Source of the DNA: Streptomyces sp. ISL-36
GTDB lineage: Bacteria > Actinomycetota > Actinomycetes > Streptomycetales > Streptomycetaceae
NCBI RefSeq assembly: GCF_018614205.1
Contig: NZ_JAGGOS010000063.1
Span: 1-47,965, forward strand
Reading direction: 5' to 3'
Length of the DNA stretch: 47,965 bases
Below the pieces are notes generated by a model. That model was not told the origin of the DNA. It saw only the letters and a list, made by a program, of their open reading frames with translations, and did no database searches. The position numbers and the translations under genes were made by a program. How positions within the stretch are numbered: position 1 is the stretch's first letter; every line of letters begins with the position of its first letter. Below, piece by piece: positions 33,822-42,391 of this stretch.

Positions 33822-34850
33822 CTACTCCATGGACGCGACCGGGCGCGGCACCACCTCCCCTTCGGGCATCGCCACGCCTGCGCCCGCGCCCGCACCGGGA
33901 ACCGGATCCGTCCCCGCATTCGCGCCCGTTCGCCTTCGGCGCCGGAGCCGGTCGAGGAGCCCGGGGCGGGCGCGGCGGACGGGTGGGCGGGAGAAGGCCG
34001 GCGGACGGGGTGGCCGGGTGGCGGCCGGACGGGGCTCCTGGCGCCCGCCCGCTCCCCCGTCGGGCCGCGGGGCCCGGCGCTCCTGACGGGCCTCGTCCAG
34101 CGCGAGCGCCAGGCTCATCCGGTGCCACAGGACCTCGTCCGGGTCGTCCGCCAGCATCAGCCGATCCGCGATCTCACGGCCGGTCGCCGACGCCGGCAGC
34201 CCCGATGGCGGTTGCGGGCGCAGCCGGTCGAGATGCGTCCGTTCGTACGGGTCGTCGACGACCTCGGCCAGCTGGAGCGGGTCGAGGAGCGAGGCGATCG
34301 CCGCCGCCCGCGCCCACGGGTCCTCCGTCGCCCGCAGCAGCAGTCCGAGCCGTCTGGCCCGCCAGTTCCGCGCCCGCCGGTCCTCACCCGCCTCGATCCG
34401 GTCGCGGACCTCCTGGGGAAGCCGTCCGCTCAGCAGACTCTGATGGGTCAGGGCGAACTCCCCGAGCTCACCGGCGAGGTAGAGCCACACCACCGCGCGG
34501 TACCGGTTCAGATAGAACCGCACAGGGCTGAAGTGCCCGGTCCTGGCCAGCTTGGTGAAGCGGTCCGGGGTGACCGAGAGCAGCGCGGCGGCCTCCGTCG
34601 TACCGACCGTGCGGACCCGTTCCCGCAGCCCCATGGGGAAGTCGGGTGCGGCTCTGAGCCGGTCGACCTCTGCCCGCTCCACCCTCCGCCGGCCGCCGCC
34701 CGGCGCACCGCCCCGTGCATCGGGGGCGCCGGCCGGCACCGTACGGATCAGTCCCCACTGAACGGCCAACTGGAACTCGTCTCGCCGCAGTTCCAGTTCC
34801 TGCGCTGCCCGCGTCGGTGCCAGCGTGCCCGCGCCTTCCTCCACCGCCAT
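33822..34850 (-). CDS. DUF6397-family protein
   Basis: A 342-residue protein of a Streptomyces-specific hypothetical family. The N-terminal half looks helical and HTH-like (AAQELELRRDEFQLAVQWGLIRTV, then TTEAAALLSVTPDRFTKLARTGHFSPVRFYLNRYRAVVWLYLA). The C-terminal 90 residues are disordered and Pro/Arg/Gly rich. DNA binding is an inference from the MerR/excisionase-like region. ATG 34850 follows GGGGGAGG at 6 bp. It lies downstream of the second roadblock gene on the same strand, separated by DnaA boxes and a hairpin. Confidence 0.8.
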   Translation of the reverse strand: MAVEEGAGTLAPTRAAQELELRRDEFQLAVQWGLIRTVPAGAPDARGGAPGGGRRRVERAEVDRLRAAPDFPMGLRERVRTVGTTEAAALLSVTPDRFTKLARTGHFSPVRFYLNRYRAVVWLYLAGELGEFALTHQSLLSGRLPQEVRDRIEAGEDRRARNWRARRLGLLLRATEDPWARAAAIASLLDPLQLAEVVDDPYERTHLDRLRPQPPSGLPASATGREIADRLMLADDPDEVLWHRMSLALALDEARQERRAPRPDGGAGGRQEPRPAATRPPRPPAFSRPPVRRARPGLLDRLRRRRRTGANAGTDPVPGAGAGAGVAMPEGEVVPRPVASME

Positions 34851-34922
34851 GACGGCCTCCCCCTGAGTGACGAATACTCTCGGTGACGACCGTAACGTGC
34901 AGCAATGTCCCACCGCTCCCCC

Positions 34923-34967
34923 TGTGGACAACTCGGGCCGGGCGACCCGGCCCCGTCCTGTGGACAA
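34923..34967. promoter_or_regulatory. two perfect DnaA boxes flanking a hairpin
   Basis: TGTGGACAA (34923-34931 and 34959-34967) is the complement of TTGTCCACA, the preferred Streptomyces DnaA box. Both have the same orientation and lie 36 bp apart. Between them GGGCCGGG-cga-CCCGGCCC (34935-34953) forms an 8-bp hairpin that could terminate the roadblock transcript. Confidence 0.6.
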
Positions 34968-34969
34968 CC

Positions 34970-35383
34970 TCAGAGTTCGGCGAGTCCCGCGCGGCCCGGC
35001 TGACGCGCCGCCACCCCCAGATGCTCGCCCACACGGTTCACCAGCAGCGTCATCTCGTACGCCACCTGGCCGACATCGGCCTCCGCGGCGCTCAGCACAC
35101 ACAGACAGCTGCCGTCCCCCGCCGCCGTCACGAACATCAGGGCCTCGTCGAACTCCACCATCGTCTGCCGGGCACGACCCGCCTGGAAGTGCCGACCCGA
35201 ACCGCGGGCCAGGCTGTGCAGGCCGGAGGAGACGGCGGCCAGATGCTCGGCGTCCTCCCGCTTCAGGCCGCTGCTCGCGCCCGTCACCAACCCGTCGTTG
35301 GACAGCACCAGCGCGTGCCGTATGTACTCGACCCGCTGGGTCAAGTCGTCCAGAAGCCAGTCAAGTCCCTTGTCCAGCGCCAT
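34970..35383 (-). CDS. second roadblock/LC7 protein (CvnB-like)
   Basis: A 137-residue roadblock/LC7-fold protein, the type that binds small GTPases and acts as GAP or scaffold. It is strikingly similar to CvnB of the adjacent conservon: LDWLLDDL, the ALVLSNDGL segment, SSGL(K/S)REDAEHLAA, GSGRHFQAG, RQTMVEFDEALMFVTAAGDGSCL and VAYEM..LV.RVGEHL are shared. ATG 35383 follows GGGGGAGG. A 263-bp gap from CvnD indicates its own promoter. Probably a duplicated CvnB that can pair with the same GTPase. Confidence 0.9.
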   Translation of the reverse strand: MALDKGLDWLLDDLTQRVEYIRHALVLSNDGLVTGASSGLKREDAEHLAAVSSGLHSLARGSGRHFQAGRARQTMVEFDEALMFVTAAGDGSCLCVLSAAEADVGQVAYEMTLLVNRVGEHLGVAARQPGRAGLAEL

Positions 35384-35510
35384 GTCCGGTCCTCCCCCTG
35401 TGTGTTGCGTCCCCGTCGACCCGAAGTCCCCGCGGTCCGCGTGTCGTCCGCAAGCCTTACGCAGTGTCGTGGACAGAGCAAGCACTCGAAGGAGCCACGC
35501 GTGCCGCAGC

Positions 35511-35554
35511 ACGGCACGGCGCGGCGCGGCACGGCGCGGCACGGCGCAGCACGG
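35511..35554. repeat. 10-bp tandem repeats upstream of the second roadblock gene
   Basis: Four and a half copies of ACGGCGCGGC with single-base variants run from 35511 to 35554 within the 263-bp gap between CvnD and the roadblock gene. The 10-bp period would place each copy on the same helical face. No gene is visible in the gap. Confidence 0.6.
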
Positions 35555-35646
35555 ACCCCTGGCCATGGGGCTGCCCGGATCGGTGGCCGCTCCATGGGCG
35601 TGGACCGTGCCGAGGAGGTCGTCGAGCGCGAGGGCACCGGTTCGTC

Positions 35647-36264
35647 TCAGCCGACGGAGTCCAGCAGCCGGGCCGTATGCATCCGTCCCGCGTACTCGAC
35701 GAGTCGGATCAGGACCTCCTTGCCCGAGTCCCGGTCCCGCGCGTCGCACAGCACCACCGGTGTGCCGCGGTCCAGGTCCAGTGCGCGCGAGACCTCGTGC
35801 GCACCGTAGTTCCGGGCGCCCGCGAAGCAGTTGACGGCGACGAGGAAGGGGATCTTGCGGTGCTCGAAGTAGTCCACCGCCGGGAAGCAGTCCTCCAGCC
35901 GTCGGGTGTCGGCGAGGACGACGGCCCCCAGTGCCCCCTGGGACAGTTCGTCCCAGAGGAACCAGAAGCGGTCCTGCCCCGGGGTGCCGAAGAGGTACAG
36001 CGAGAGCCCCGAGCGGATCGTGATGCGCCCGAAGTCCATGGCCACGGTCGTGGTGGTCTTCCGGGCGACGCCGTCGGTGTCGTCCACGGTCTCCCCGGCC
36101 CGGCTGAGCCGTTCCTCGGTGCGCAGCGGACGGATCTCGCTGACCGCGCCCACCAGGGTGGTCTTGCCGACGCCGAACCCGCCGGCGACCAGGATCTTCA
36201 GGGCGAGGGCCGTGGCGTCCACGCCGTCGCCCGTACCGGTGCTCTCAGAGCGCTCGTAGGCCAT
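35647..36264 (-). CDS. cvnD: conservon GTP/ATP-binding protein CvnD
   Basis: A 205-residue small GTPase-like protein: P-loop AGGFGVGKTT (residues 27-36), switch/G3 region with LFGTPGQDRFWFLWDEL, and VAVNCFAG in place of the NKxD motif, as is usual for conservon GTPases (MglA/Rag-like). It receives signals from the membrane kinase-like CvnA via CvnB/CvnC. It overlaps cvnC by 20 bp. The unusual G4 (VNCF) is a family feature. Confidence 0.93.
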   Translation of the reverse strand: MAYERSESTGTGDGVDATALALKILVAGGFGVGKTTLVGAVSEIRPLRTEERLSRAGETVDDTDGVARKTTTTVAMDFGRITIRSGLSLYLFGTPGQDRFWFLWDELSQGALGAVVLADTRRLEDCFPAVDYFEHRKIPFLVAVNCFAGARNYGAHEVSRALDLDRGTPVVLCDARDRDSGKEVLIRLVEYAGRMHTARLLDSVG

Positions 36265-36661
36265 CGATGACTTCCCTCAGGATCCGTTCGTCGGGCAGCT
36301 GTGCGGGCGGGATGGGTCGGCTGACCTTGACGAAGCCCGCTTCGAGGAGATCGCCGAGGAGGACCCGGACGACTCCGACGGGCAGGTCGGCGTCGGCGGC
36401 GAGCTCCGCCACCGACTGGGTCTCGGCCCGGCACAGCGTGAGCAGGGCCCGGTGTTCCGGGCCGAGGAGCGATTCCTCGGCACGGCCGGGCGGGTCGTCG
36501 TCGACGACGACGAGGGCGATGAGGTCGAACCGTACGTTGCTGGGACCCGGCTTGGTACGGCCGCCGGTCATGGCGTACGGCCGGACGAGCGGCCCGGCGT
36601 CGGCGTCGTACCACTGGCTGCCCGCAGCGGCCTGGCCGTCGCCGGTGCTGTCCTCGTTCAT
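36245..36661 (-). CDS. cvnC: conservon protein CvnC (DUF742)
   Basis: A 138-residue DUF742 protein. RPYAMTGGRTKP and FDLIALV precede a winged-helix-like part: LCRAETQSVAELAADADLPVGVVRVLLGDLLEAGFV. It ends at IDGLRAL. In conservons it is the DNA-binding-like adapter between CvnB and CvnD. A 12-bp gap separates it from cvnB, and a 20-bp overlap with cvnD suggests coupled translation. Confidence 0.92.
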   Translation of the reverse strand: MNEDSTGDGQAAAGSQWYDADAGPLVRPYAMTGGRTKPGPSNVRFDLIALVVVDDDPPGRAEESLLGPEHRALLTLCRAETQSVAELAADADLPVGVVRVLLGDLLEAGFVKVSRPIPPAQLPDERILREVIDGLRAL

Positions 36662-36673
36662 GGGTGTCTCCGG

Positions 36674-37108
36674 TCAGCCGGCGGCCGGCGGGGTGGCGGT
36701 GAGCCGCGGCGGTGTGTGCAGATGTTCGCCGACCCGCTTCACCAGGCGGGCCATCTCGTAGGCGACGAGACCGATGTCGGCGTTCACCGAGCTGAGGACG
36801 GCGAGGCAGGAGCCGTCGCCGGCGGCCGCGACGAAGAGGAAGCCGTCGTCCATCTCCACCATCGTCTGGCGCACGCCCCCCGTGTGGAACTGGCGGCCCG
36901 CGCCCTTGGCAAGGCTGTGGAAGCCGGAGGCGATGGCGGCCAGATGCTCGGCGTCCTCCCGGCTGAGGCCGCTGGAGGATCCGACGGCGAGACCGTCGTT
37001 GGACAGCACGACGGTGTGGCGGACTTCTCGGACCCGGACGACGAGGTCGTCGAGGAGCCAGTCGAGTTCACCTGAGCGGTGGTGGGAGATCCTCTCGTGG
37101 TCGATCAT
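36674..37108 (-). CDS. cvnB: conservon roadblock protein CvnB
   Basis: A 144-residue roadblock/LC7 protein: LDWLLDDLVVRVREVRHTVV, LSNDGLAVGSSSGLSREDAEHLAA, RQTMVEMDDGFLFVAAAGDGSCLAV and VAYEMARLVKRVGEHL. It likely links CvnA to the GTPase CvnD. Start ATG 37108 overlaps the cvnA stop (ATGA junction). A closely similar paralogue lies beyond cvnD. Confidence 0.93.
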   Translation of the reverse strand: MIDHERISHHRSGELDWLLDDLVVRVREVRHTVVLSNDGLAVGSSSGLSREDAEHLAAIASGFHSLAKGAGRQFHTGGVRQTMVEMDDGFLFVAAAGDGSCLAVLSSVNADIGLVAYEMARLVKRVGEHLHTPPRLTATPPAAG

Positions 37109-39996
37109 TCCTGCTCTCCTTCACTGGGGAAGTCGCGGCCGAAGTCGCGGCCGGAGCCGGTGCCGAGGGGGCGGCGGGTGCCGGGGGCGGCGCCGCCGCC
37201 CCGCGTCCAACCGTCGCGGTAGGCGGTCATGCGGTCCCTGACCTGCTCGGGTGTGCGTGCGCCCGCTCCCTGGACCGCCGGGGTGGGCGGCGGGTCCGCC
37301 GGGGGCGCCTCGCGCAGCTGCGGTACGAGACTGGCCTGACGCACCCTGCGAGGGAGCTCGTGGGCGTCCTCAAGGGGGAATCCCGGGGGCGGGGAGGAGG
37401 GTGCCGAGGACCGAGGCGTCGCTGGTGGGGGCGCTTGGGGGCCCGGGGTCGGACGTCCGCGCTGCCGAAGGGTGGTGACCCCGGCCGGCGGTTGCTCCTG
37501 GGAACCGGTCTCCTGCCCGTCCGGCTGCGCCGACAGGGCGGGGACGCGTGGCGGGCCCGCCGGCGGCTGGGACGGTACGGGGGTCACGGCGCCGGGCTGC
37601 TGCCGCCGGTGCTCCGGGAACGTCGCCGTCGTCGCTGTCACCGCCGTCGTCGCCGACGTCGCTGTCACCGCTGTCACCGCCGTCATCGCCCTCATCGCCT
37701 TCGGCGGCATCGGCGTTTCCTCGGAGCGGGCCCCTTCCGCCCTCGTTCCCTCCCCGTAGGCGCTCTCGGACGCCCGGCGGTCGGGCCCGGTCCGTCCCGG
37801 GGGGAGTGCGCTCTGCAGGAGGTCCGTCGGCAGCAGCACAACGGCCGTCGTACCGCCGTAGGGCGAGGTCCGCAGGTGGACCTTGATGTCGTGCCGGGAG
37901 GAGAGGCGGCTCACCACGAACAGTCCGAGCCGGTCGCTGTCGAACAGGTCCAGGGCCTCCGACTGCTCGATTCTCGTGTTGGCCTCGGCCAGGCTCTCCT
38001 TGCCCATGCCGAGGCCGCGGTCCTCGATCTCCAGGGCGTAACCGTTGCCGACCTGTTCGCCGGTGATCCGCACCTTGGTGTGGGGCGGGGAGAACTGGGC
38101 GGCGTTCTCGATGAGTTCGGCCAGGAGGTGGGTGAGGTCGGCGACGGCGCCGCCGACGACGGCCGTCTCGGGGAGCCGGTGCACCTCCACGCGCGCGTAG
38201 TCCTCGATCTCGGAGACGGCGGCCCGTACGACGTTGGTCAGCGGGACCGGCATCCGCCAGGCGCGTCCGGGTGCGGCGCCGGAGAGGATGATCAGGCTCT
38301 CGGCGTGGCGCCGCATCCGCGTGGTGAGGTGGTCGAGCCGGAACAGGTCGCCGAGCTCGTTCGGGTCGTCGGCCCGACGCTCCATGCTGTCCAGCAGGTT
38401 GAGCTGCCGATGGACGAGGACCTGGCTACGGCGGGCGAGGTTGACGAAGACGCCGGAGATCCCACTGGCGAGTTCGGCGCGTTCGACGGCGGCGGAGAGC
38501 GCGGCCCGGTGCACGGTGGTGAGCGCCTCGCCGACCTGGCCGATCTCGTCCTGCGGGGCGGGCCCCGGCGGGGCCTCGGCCAGGACGTCGATCTCCTCAC
38601 CGGCGCGCAGCCGGTGCATGGCGGCGGGGAGCTTGCGCCGGGCGATCGCCAGGGCCGTGTTGCGCAGCCTGACCAGTTCGACGACGAGGGCACGGCCGAT
38701 GCGCACCGAGATGACGAGGGAGGCGGCGACGGCGGCCAGGCCGAGCAGGACCGCGGCGCCACCCGCGGTCAGGACGCCGTCGGCGAACGGGTCGGCGCGG
38801 TCGGCGGCGGCGTGGCGGGCGTCCGTCTCGATCGCGCGGATTGAGCCGCGCACGACGGCGACGGCGTCGTCCCAGGAGGCGGCGGAGACGGCCTGGACGG
38901 CCTTGCGGCCGGGAGCGGCGGCGATGACGCGGTCCTCGGCCGCGGTGAGCTGCCGGTGGCCGCGCTGGGCGGCGAGCTTCTCCCAGGCGGCTCGCTCGGG
39001 GCCGCGCAGGTCGGCGGTGGCGGACTCGAGGAGGGTACGGCGGGTCTCCACGGCTCCTGTGAACCGCCGGAGCCTCTCCGGGGTGAGTTCTCCGCCGAGG
39101 TGGGCGGAGCCGAGCAGGGCGTCCTCGCGGGCGAGCATCTCGCCGGCCCGGCCGAACTCCAGGAGCACGCGCGCGTCGGAGCCGATCTCGGCGTCCTGGA
39201 TGCCGGTCAGGGCGCCGCCGACGGCGAAGGCGGTGGTGATGGCGGCGGTGTACTCCGCGTACACCTGGTCCCAGTCGGCTTTGCCGTCGGCCGCTGCGGT
39301 GCGCAGTCGACCGAGGCCTTCGGCGCGGGTGACGAACCGTCCGAGCCGGTCGGCGACTTCGCGGGGCGCACCGTCCGACAGGTCTCCGGTGTCGCCGACG
39401 GTGTGCCGGGCGTCGAGACGGAGCCGGGTGACGGCCGCGTCGGTACGCCGCGCCTGCTCCCTGAGCTCGGTGGCGCGCCCGGTGCCCGGTGCGGCGACCT
39501 GGCGTACGGCGGCACGGCGTTCGGCTTGGAGGGCGAGAACGGCGGCGGCGACGGGTTCCCGGATCTCCGCGTCCACGCGCTGGAGTTGGCGCAGTCGGGC
39601 GATGTCCTGCGCGGTGGTGACGGTGGCGAAGCCCCACAGAGTGAGCAGCGACACGACGGGCACCATCAGCAACGAGACGATCTTCGCGCGGACGGTACGG
39701 GGGCGCAGACCCCGGCGCCGGGTCGCGGCGGGCGCCCCTGGCATCCCTGGCGTCCCGGTGGACTTGAGCACCTCGGTGAACCCGGGCACGTCGGTGGACC
39801 GGGGCGCGTCGGTGGACCGGGGCGCGTCGGTGGACCCGGGCACGTCGGTGAGCCAGGGCGCCTCGTGGGTGGGCGGCGCGTCATCGGTCTCCGGCGGTTC
39901 GTCGGCGGGTGGCCCGGCGTGCGCGCGCCGCCCGCGCACCGTCGCCTGCGGCCGCGCCGTCGTGTGGGCGCCCTGGGTCCTGCGGGGAGTTCGCAT
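37105..39996 (-). CDS. cvnA: conservon sensor histidine-kinase-like protein CvnA
   Basis: A 963-residue membrane sensor. A repetitive N-terminal tail (STDAPR units, 50-73) precedes TM1 near 100-122 (SLLMVPVVSLLTLWGF). A nitrate/nitrite-sensing-type extracellular helical domain runs to about 400, then TM2 (GVLTAGGAAVLLGLAAVAAS) and HAMP. The kinase core has RRSQVLVHRQLNLLDSMERR at the phosphoacceptor-like position, HLLAELIENAAQFSPP (N box) and IEDRGLGMG (G1 box). The last 240 residues are disordered, with MTAVTAVTAT-type repeats. No cognate response regulator adjoins; in conservons the output passes to CvnB-D. First gene of a four-gene operon with overlaps. Confidence 0.92.
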   Translation of the reverse strand: MRTPRRTQGAHTTARPQATVRGRRAHAGPPADEPPETDDAPPTHEAPWLTDVPGSTDAPRSTDAPRSTDVPGFTEVLKSTGTPGMPGAPAATRRRGLRPRTVRAKIVSLLMVPVVSLLTLWGFATVTTAQDIARLRQLQRVDAEIREPVAAAVLALQAERRAAVRQVAAPGTGRATELREQARRTDAAVTRLRLDARHTVGDTGDLSDGAPREVADRLGRFVTRAEGLGRLRTAAADGKADWDQVYAEYTAAITTAFAVGGALTGIQDAEIGSDARVLLEFGRAGEMLAREDALLGSAHLGGELTPERLRRFTGAVETRRTLLESATADLRGPERAAWEKLAAQRGHRQLTAAEDRVIAAAPGRKAVQAVSAASWDDAVAVVRGSIRAIETDARHAAADRADPFADGVLTAGGAAVLLGLAAVAASLVISVRIGRALVVELVRLRNTALAIARRKLPAAMHRLRAGEEIDVLAEAPPGPAPQDEIGQVGEALTTVHRAALSAAVERAELASGISGVFVNLARRSQVLVHRQLNLLDSMERRADDPNELGDLFRLDHLTTRMRRHAESLIILSGAAPGRAWRMPVPLTNVVRAAVSEIEDYARVEVHRLPETAVVGGAVADLTHLLAELIENAAQFSPPHTKVRITGEQVGNGYALEIEDRGLGMGKESLAEANTRIEQSEALDLFDSDRLGLFVVSRLSSRHDIKVHLRTSPYGGTTAVVLLPTDLLQSALPPGRTGPDRRASESAYGEGTRAEGARSEETPMPPKAMRAMTAVTAVTATSATTAVTATTATFPEHRRQQPGAVTPVPSQPPAGPPRVPALSAQPDGQETGSQEQPPAGVTTLRQRGRPTPGPQAPPPATPRSSAPSSPPPGFPLEDAHELPRRVRQASLVPQLREAPPADPPPTPAVQGAGARTPEQVRDRMTAYRDGWTRGGGAAPGTRRPLGTGSGRDFGRDFPSEGEQE
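39778..39849 (-). repeat. 18-bp tandem repeats in the 5' part of cvnA
   Basis: Four units of 18 bp, each encoding a six-residue Thr-Asp-(Val/Ala)-Pro-(Gly/Arg)-(Ser/Phe) block. The copies are almost identical at DNA level, indicating recent duplication in a cytoplasmic, low-constraint tail. Confidence 0.7.
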
Positions 39997-40143
39997 GGCC
40001 TCCTCGTTCCGGCTGCGTCTGTCCTGGTGCTGTACGCGGTGCGGTGTGCGCCGTTCGTGGTTCGTGATGCGCCGTGCGTGGCGCGCCTCGCGCTCCTCCG
40101 CCCAGGCACGCGCGCGCGTGCGTGCCGAAGAGCGGAGTTCGGC

Positions 40144-41082
40144 CTAGGCCCTGCCCGGGCCACCGTCCACGGGGCCCGCCGGGTAGGCGTACGAGGGCGC
40201 CGTCCCCATGGCGCCCGCGGTGTTGTCGGCGGCCTGCGGCGCCGACGGTGACGGTGACGGTGACGGCGACGGCGATGACGGGTGGAAGCCGGCCGGAGCC
40301 ACGTCGACGGCACGGTCGTCGGGTTCGGTGAGGCGCTCCGCCGAGGCGTATGCGGCGCGCTCCTTGGCGGTGGGTGAGAGGGCCACGAAGGCCGAGGTGA
40401 TGAAGAGGTAGGAGCCGAGACCCACGGCGAGGGGGAAGATGAACTGCATGGCCGAGGCGCCGGGAAGCGTCGACGCCGACGGGGTGACCTCGACCCGGAC
40501 GGCGAACATACCGGTGTAGTGCATGCTGCTGACGGCCGCTCCCATCACCAGGGAGGCCACCGCGACAGCGGCCGGGGCGTGGATGTTCAGGGCCGCCCAC
40601 AGCGCCGCCGTCGCGGCGACGACCGCGATGACGACGGAGAGCGCGACGAGCACGGGGTCGTACCGCACCTGCCCGTGCAGCCGCAGTGCGGCCATGCCCA
40701 TGTAGTGCATGCTCGCGACACCGACGCCGGTCGTGAGTCCGCCGACCAGGAGCGAGCGGAAGCGGTCGCGGCCGTAGCCGACGGCGAAGACCCCGACTCC
40801 GACGACGGCCATGGCGATGAGCAGGCTGAGGATGGTGAGGGGAACGTCGTAGCGGATGTCGCTCCCGGTGACGCCGAAGCCCAGCATCGCGACGAAGTGC
40901 ATGGTCCAGATGCCGGTGCCGATCGCGGAGGCGGCGGTGAGCAGCCAGTTGCGTCGTGATCGGCCGGTCGCGTCGAGCGCGCGGACGGTGCAGCGCAGCC
41001 CGAGGGCCGCGCCTATGCAGGCCATCGCGTACGACAGCGCAGGTGTCAGCCAGCCGAAGGTGGCGTGGTCCAGGTGTCCCAT
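40144..41082 (-). CDS. MHYT-domain integral membrane sensor
   Basis: A 312-residue protein with seven hydrophobic helices and three MHYT motifs: MHFVAM (about residue 61), MHYMGM (about 126) and MHYTGM (about 187). The motif residues are thought to bind a metal such as copper and to sense O2, CO or NO. There is no output domain; the soluble tail is Ser-Pro and Ala rich (SPSPSPSPSP at 40244-40279, encoded by a GACGGT repeat). It lies immediately upstream of cvnA on the same strand (147-bp gap), so a functional link to the conservon is plausible but unproved. ATG 41082. Confidence 0.92.
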   Translation of the reverse strand: MGHLDHATFGWLTPALSYAMACIGAALGLRCTVRALDATGRSRRNWLLTAASAIGTGIWTMHFVAMLGFGVTGSDIRYDVPLTILSLLIAMAVVGVGVFAVGYGRDRFRSLLVGGLTTGVGVASMHYMGMAALRLHGQVRYDPVLVALSVVIAVVAATAALWAALNIHAPAAVAVASLVMGAAVSSMHYTGMFAVRVEVTPSASTLPGASAMQFIFPLAVGLGSYLFITSAFVALSPTAKERAAYASAERLTEPDDRAVDVAPAGFHPSSPSPSPSPSPSAPQAADNTAGAMGTAPSYAYPAGPVDGGPGRA

Positions 41083-41233
41083 GACCCAGGGACGCTAGTG
41101 CGGGCAAGGGGGCGCATCGGGGGCGCATTTCGAAAGCTGATGGAATATGACGCAGAGATGTTCCAGAACGATCGTGCCGCGCTCGAACGTGCGCACAGAA
41201 CGTTCACCCCTGAGGCTGGGGCATCATGCACGC

Positions 41234-41854
41234 ATGAGCGATGACCCCACCCATGTCCAGGAGTTCTTCGGCGCCCGCGCCGCCGGCTGGGACGCGCGCT
41301 TCCCCGACGACGGTCCCGCCTATGCCGCGGCCGTCGCCGACCTCGGGCTGCGCCCGGGAGACGCCGTGCTCGACGCGGGCTGCGGCACCGGTCGAGCGCT
41401 TCCTCCACTGCGCGAGGCGGTGGGACCCACGGGGACCGTGATCGGCGCGGACCTGACGCCGGAGATGCTCGCCGAGGCGGTACGCGCCGGGCGCGACAAG
41501 GTCGCGGCGCTGCTCCTGACGGACGTCGCCCGGCTTCCGGTGCGCGACGAGGCGCTCGACGCGGTCTTCGGGGCGGGACTCGTCTCCCACCTTGCGGATC
41601 CGGCCGAGAACCTGCGCGAACTGGCCCGGGTCGTGCGCCCCGGCGGACAGCTCGCCCTCTTCCACCCCATCGGCCGGGCGGCCCTCGCGGCTCGCCACGG
41701 ACGACTCGTCACCGAGGACGACCTGCGCGCCGAGCCCCGCCTCCGCCCGCTTCTCTCCGACTCCGGCTGGCGGATGGTCCGTTACGTGGACGAGGACGAC
41801 CGCTATCTGGTGCTCGCCGTACGAGAGGGCTCACCCCTCCGTCGTACGGAGTGA
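41234..41854 (+). CDS. class I SAM-dependent methyltransferase
   Basis: A 206-residue Rossmann-fold methyltransferase: motif I VLDAGCGTGRALPPL, acidic loop VIGADLTPEML, post-I LLLTDVARLPVRDEALDAVFGAGLVSHL and motif III RVVRPGGQLALFHPIGRAAL match the Methyltransf_11 group. The acceptor is unknown. ATG 41234 is chosen; an upstream in-frame ATG at 41147 would add 29 residues without sense. No Shine-Dalgarno is obvious, and the 135 bp upstream are relatively AT-rich and shared with the divergent MHYT gene. Confidence 0.88.
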   Translation: MSDDPTHVQEFFGARAAGWDARFPDDGPAYAAAVADLGLRPGDAVLDAGCGTGRALPPLREAVGPTGTVIGADLTPEMLAEAVRAGRDKVAALLLTDVARLPVRDEALDAVFGAGLVSHLADPAENLRELARVVRPGGQLALFHPIGRAALAARHGRLVTEDDLRAEPRLRPLLSDSGWRMVRYVDEDDRYLVLAVREGSPLRRTE

Positions 41855-41985
41855 CTGTCCCGGCCCTTCCGGTGATCGCGTGACCCATGACCCGTGACCC
41901 GTACACCGACGCACCCTTCTGTCCCGGCACTTCCGTGTCTACGGTGGAGGTGCCGGGCAGCCCTGTCCGGGAAAGGCGGCAGGCC

Positions 41986-42291
41986 ATGGCCCGTATGCGA
42001 GCGATACTGCGCACCCTCCTGCCGACCGCACGACGGGCTCCCGACGAGCCGCGGAAAGCCCCCGGCGTGCGCCGGCCGCACAACATCTTCGAGGCGGCGG
42101 CGACCTACGTGGTCGGCTGTGTGGAAGAGGACCAGGACCAGATCGAGGAGGCCGTCACCTGGGTCCAGCCCGAGGCGCTCTCCTTCGGCATCAACGAGCT
42201 GGCCTGCCGGGCCGTGATCGCGCTGGCCCGCGAGCGCGACGAGTCGCCGCGCACCGTGGCCCGGTCGCTGCTCGGCCTGCCCGACTCCTGA
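41986..42291 (+). CDS. conserved hypothetical protein
   Basis: A 101-residue protein starting at ATG 41986 (AAAGGCGG upstream). Basic N-terminus, then a helical C-terminus, NIFEAAATYVVGCVEEDQDQIEEAVTWVQPEALSFGINELACRAVIALARERDESPRTVARSLLGLP, with normal Streptomyces codon use. I cannot name the family. It lies 131 bp after the methyltransferase gene; co-transcription is possible. An earlier in-frame start at 41887 is unlikely given the odd composition. Confidence 0.65.
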   Translation: MARMRAILRTLLPTARRAPDEPRKAPGVRRPHNIFEAAATYVVGCVEEDQDQIEEAVTWVQPEALSFGINELACRAVIALARERDESPRTVARSLLGLPDS

Positions 42292-42391
42292 TCGGTACAG
42301 AATCAGCCCCGCCACTTTGTCGCCCGGAGCCTCTCGACGCGCGGGTTACCCACTGGTTAAGGTGCGCCGACGACCAGATGGGGAGGCTGCC

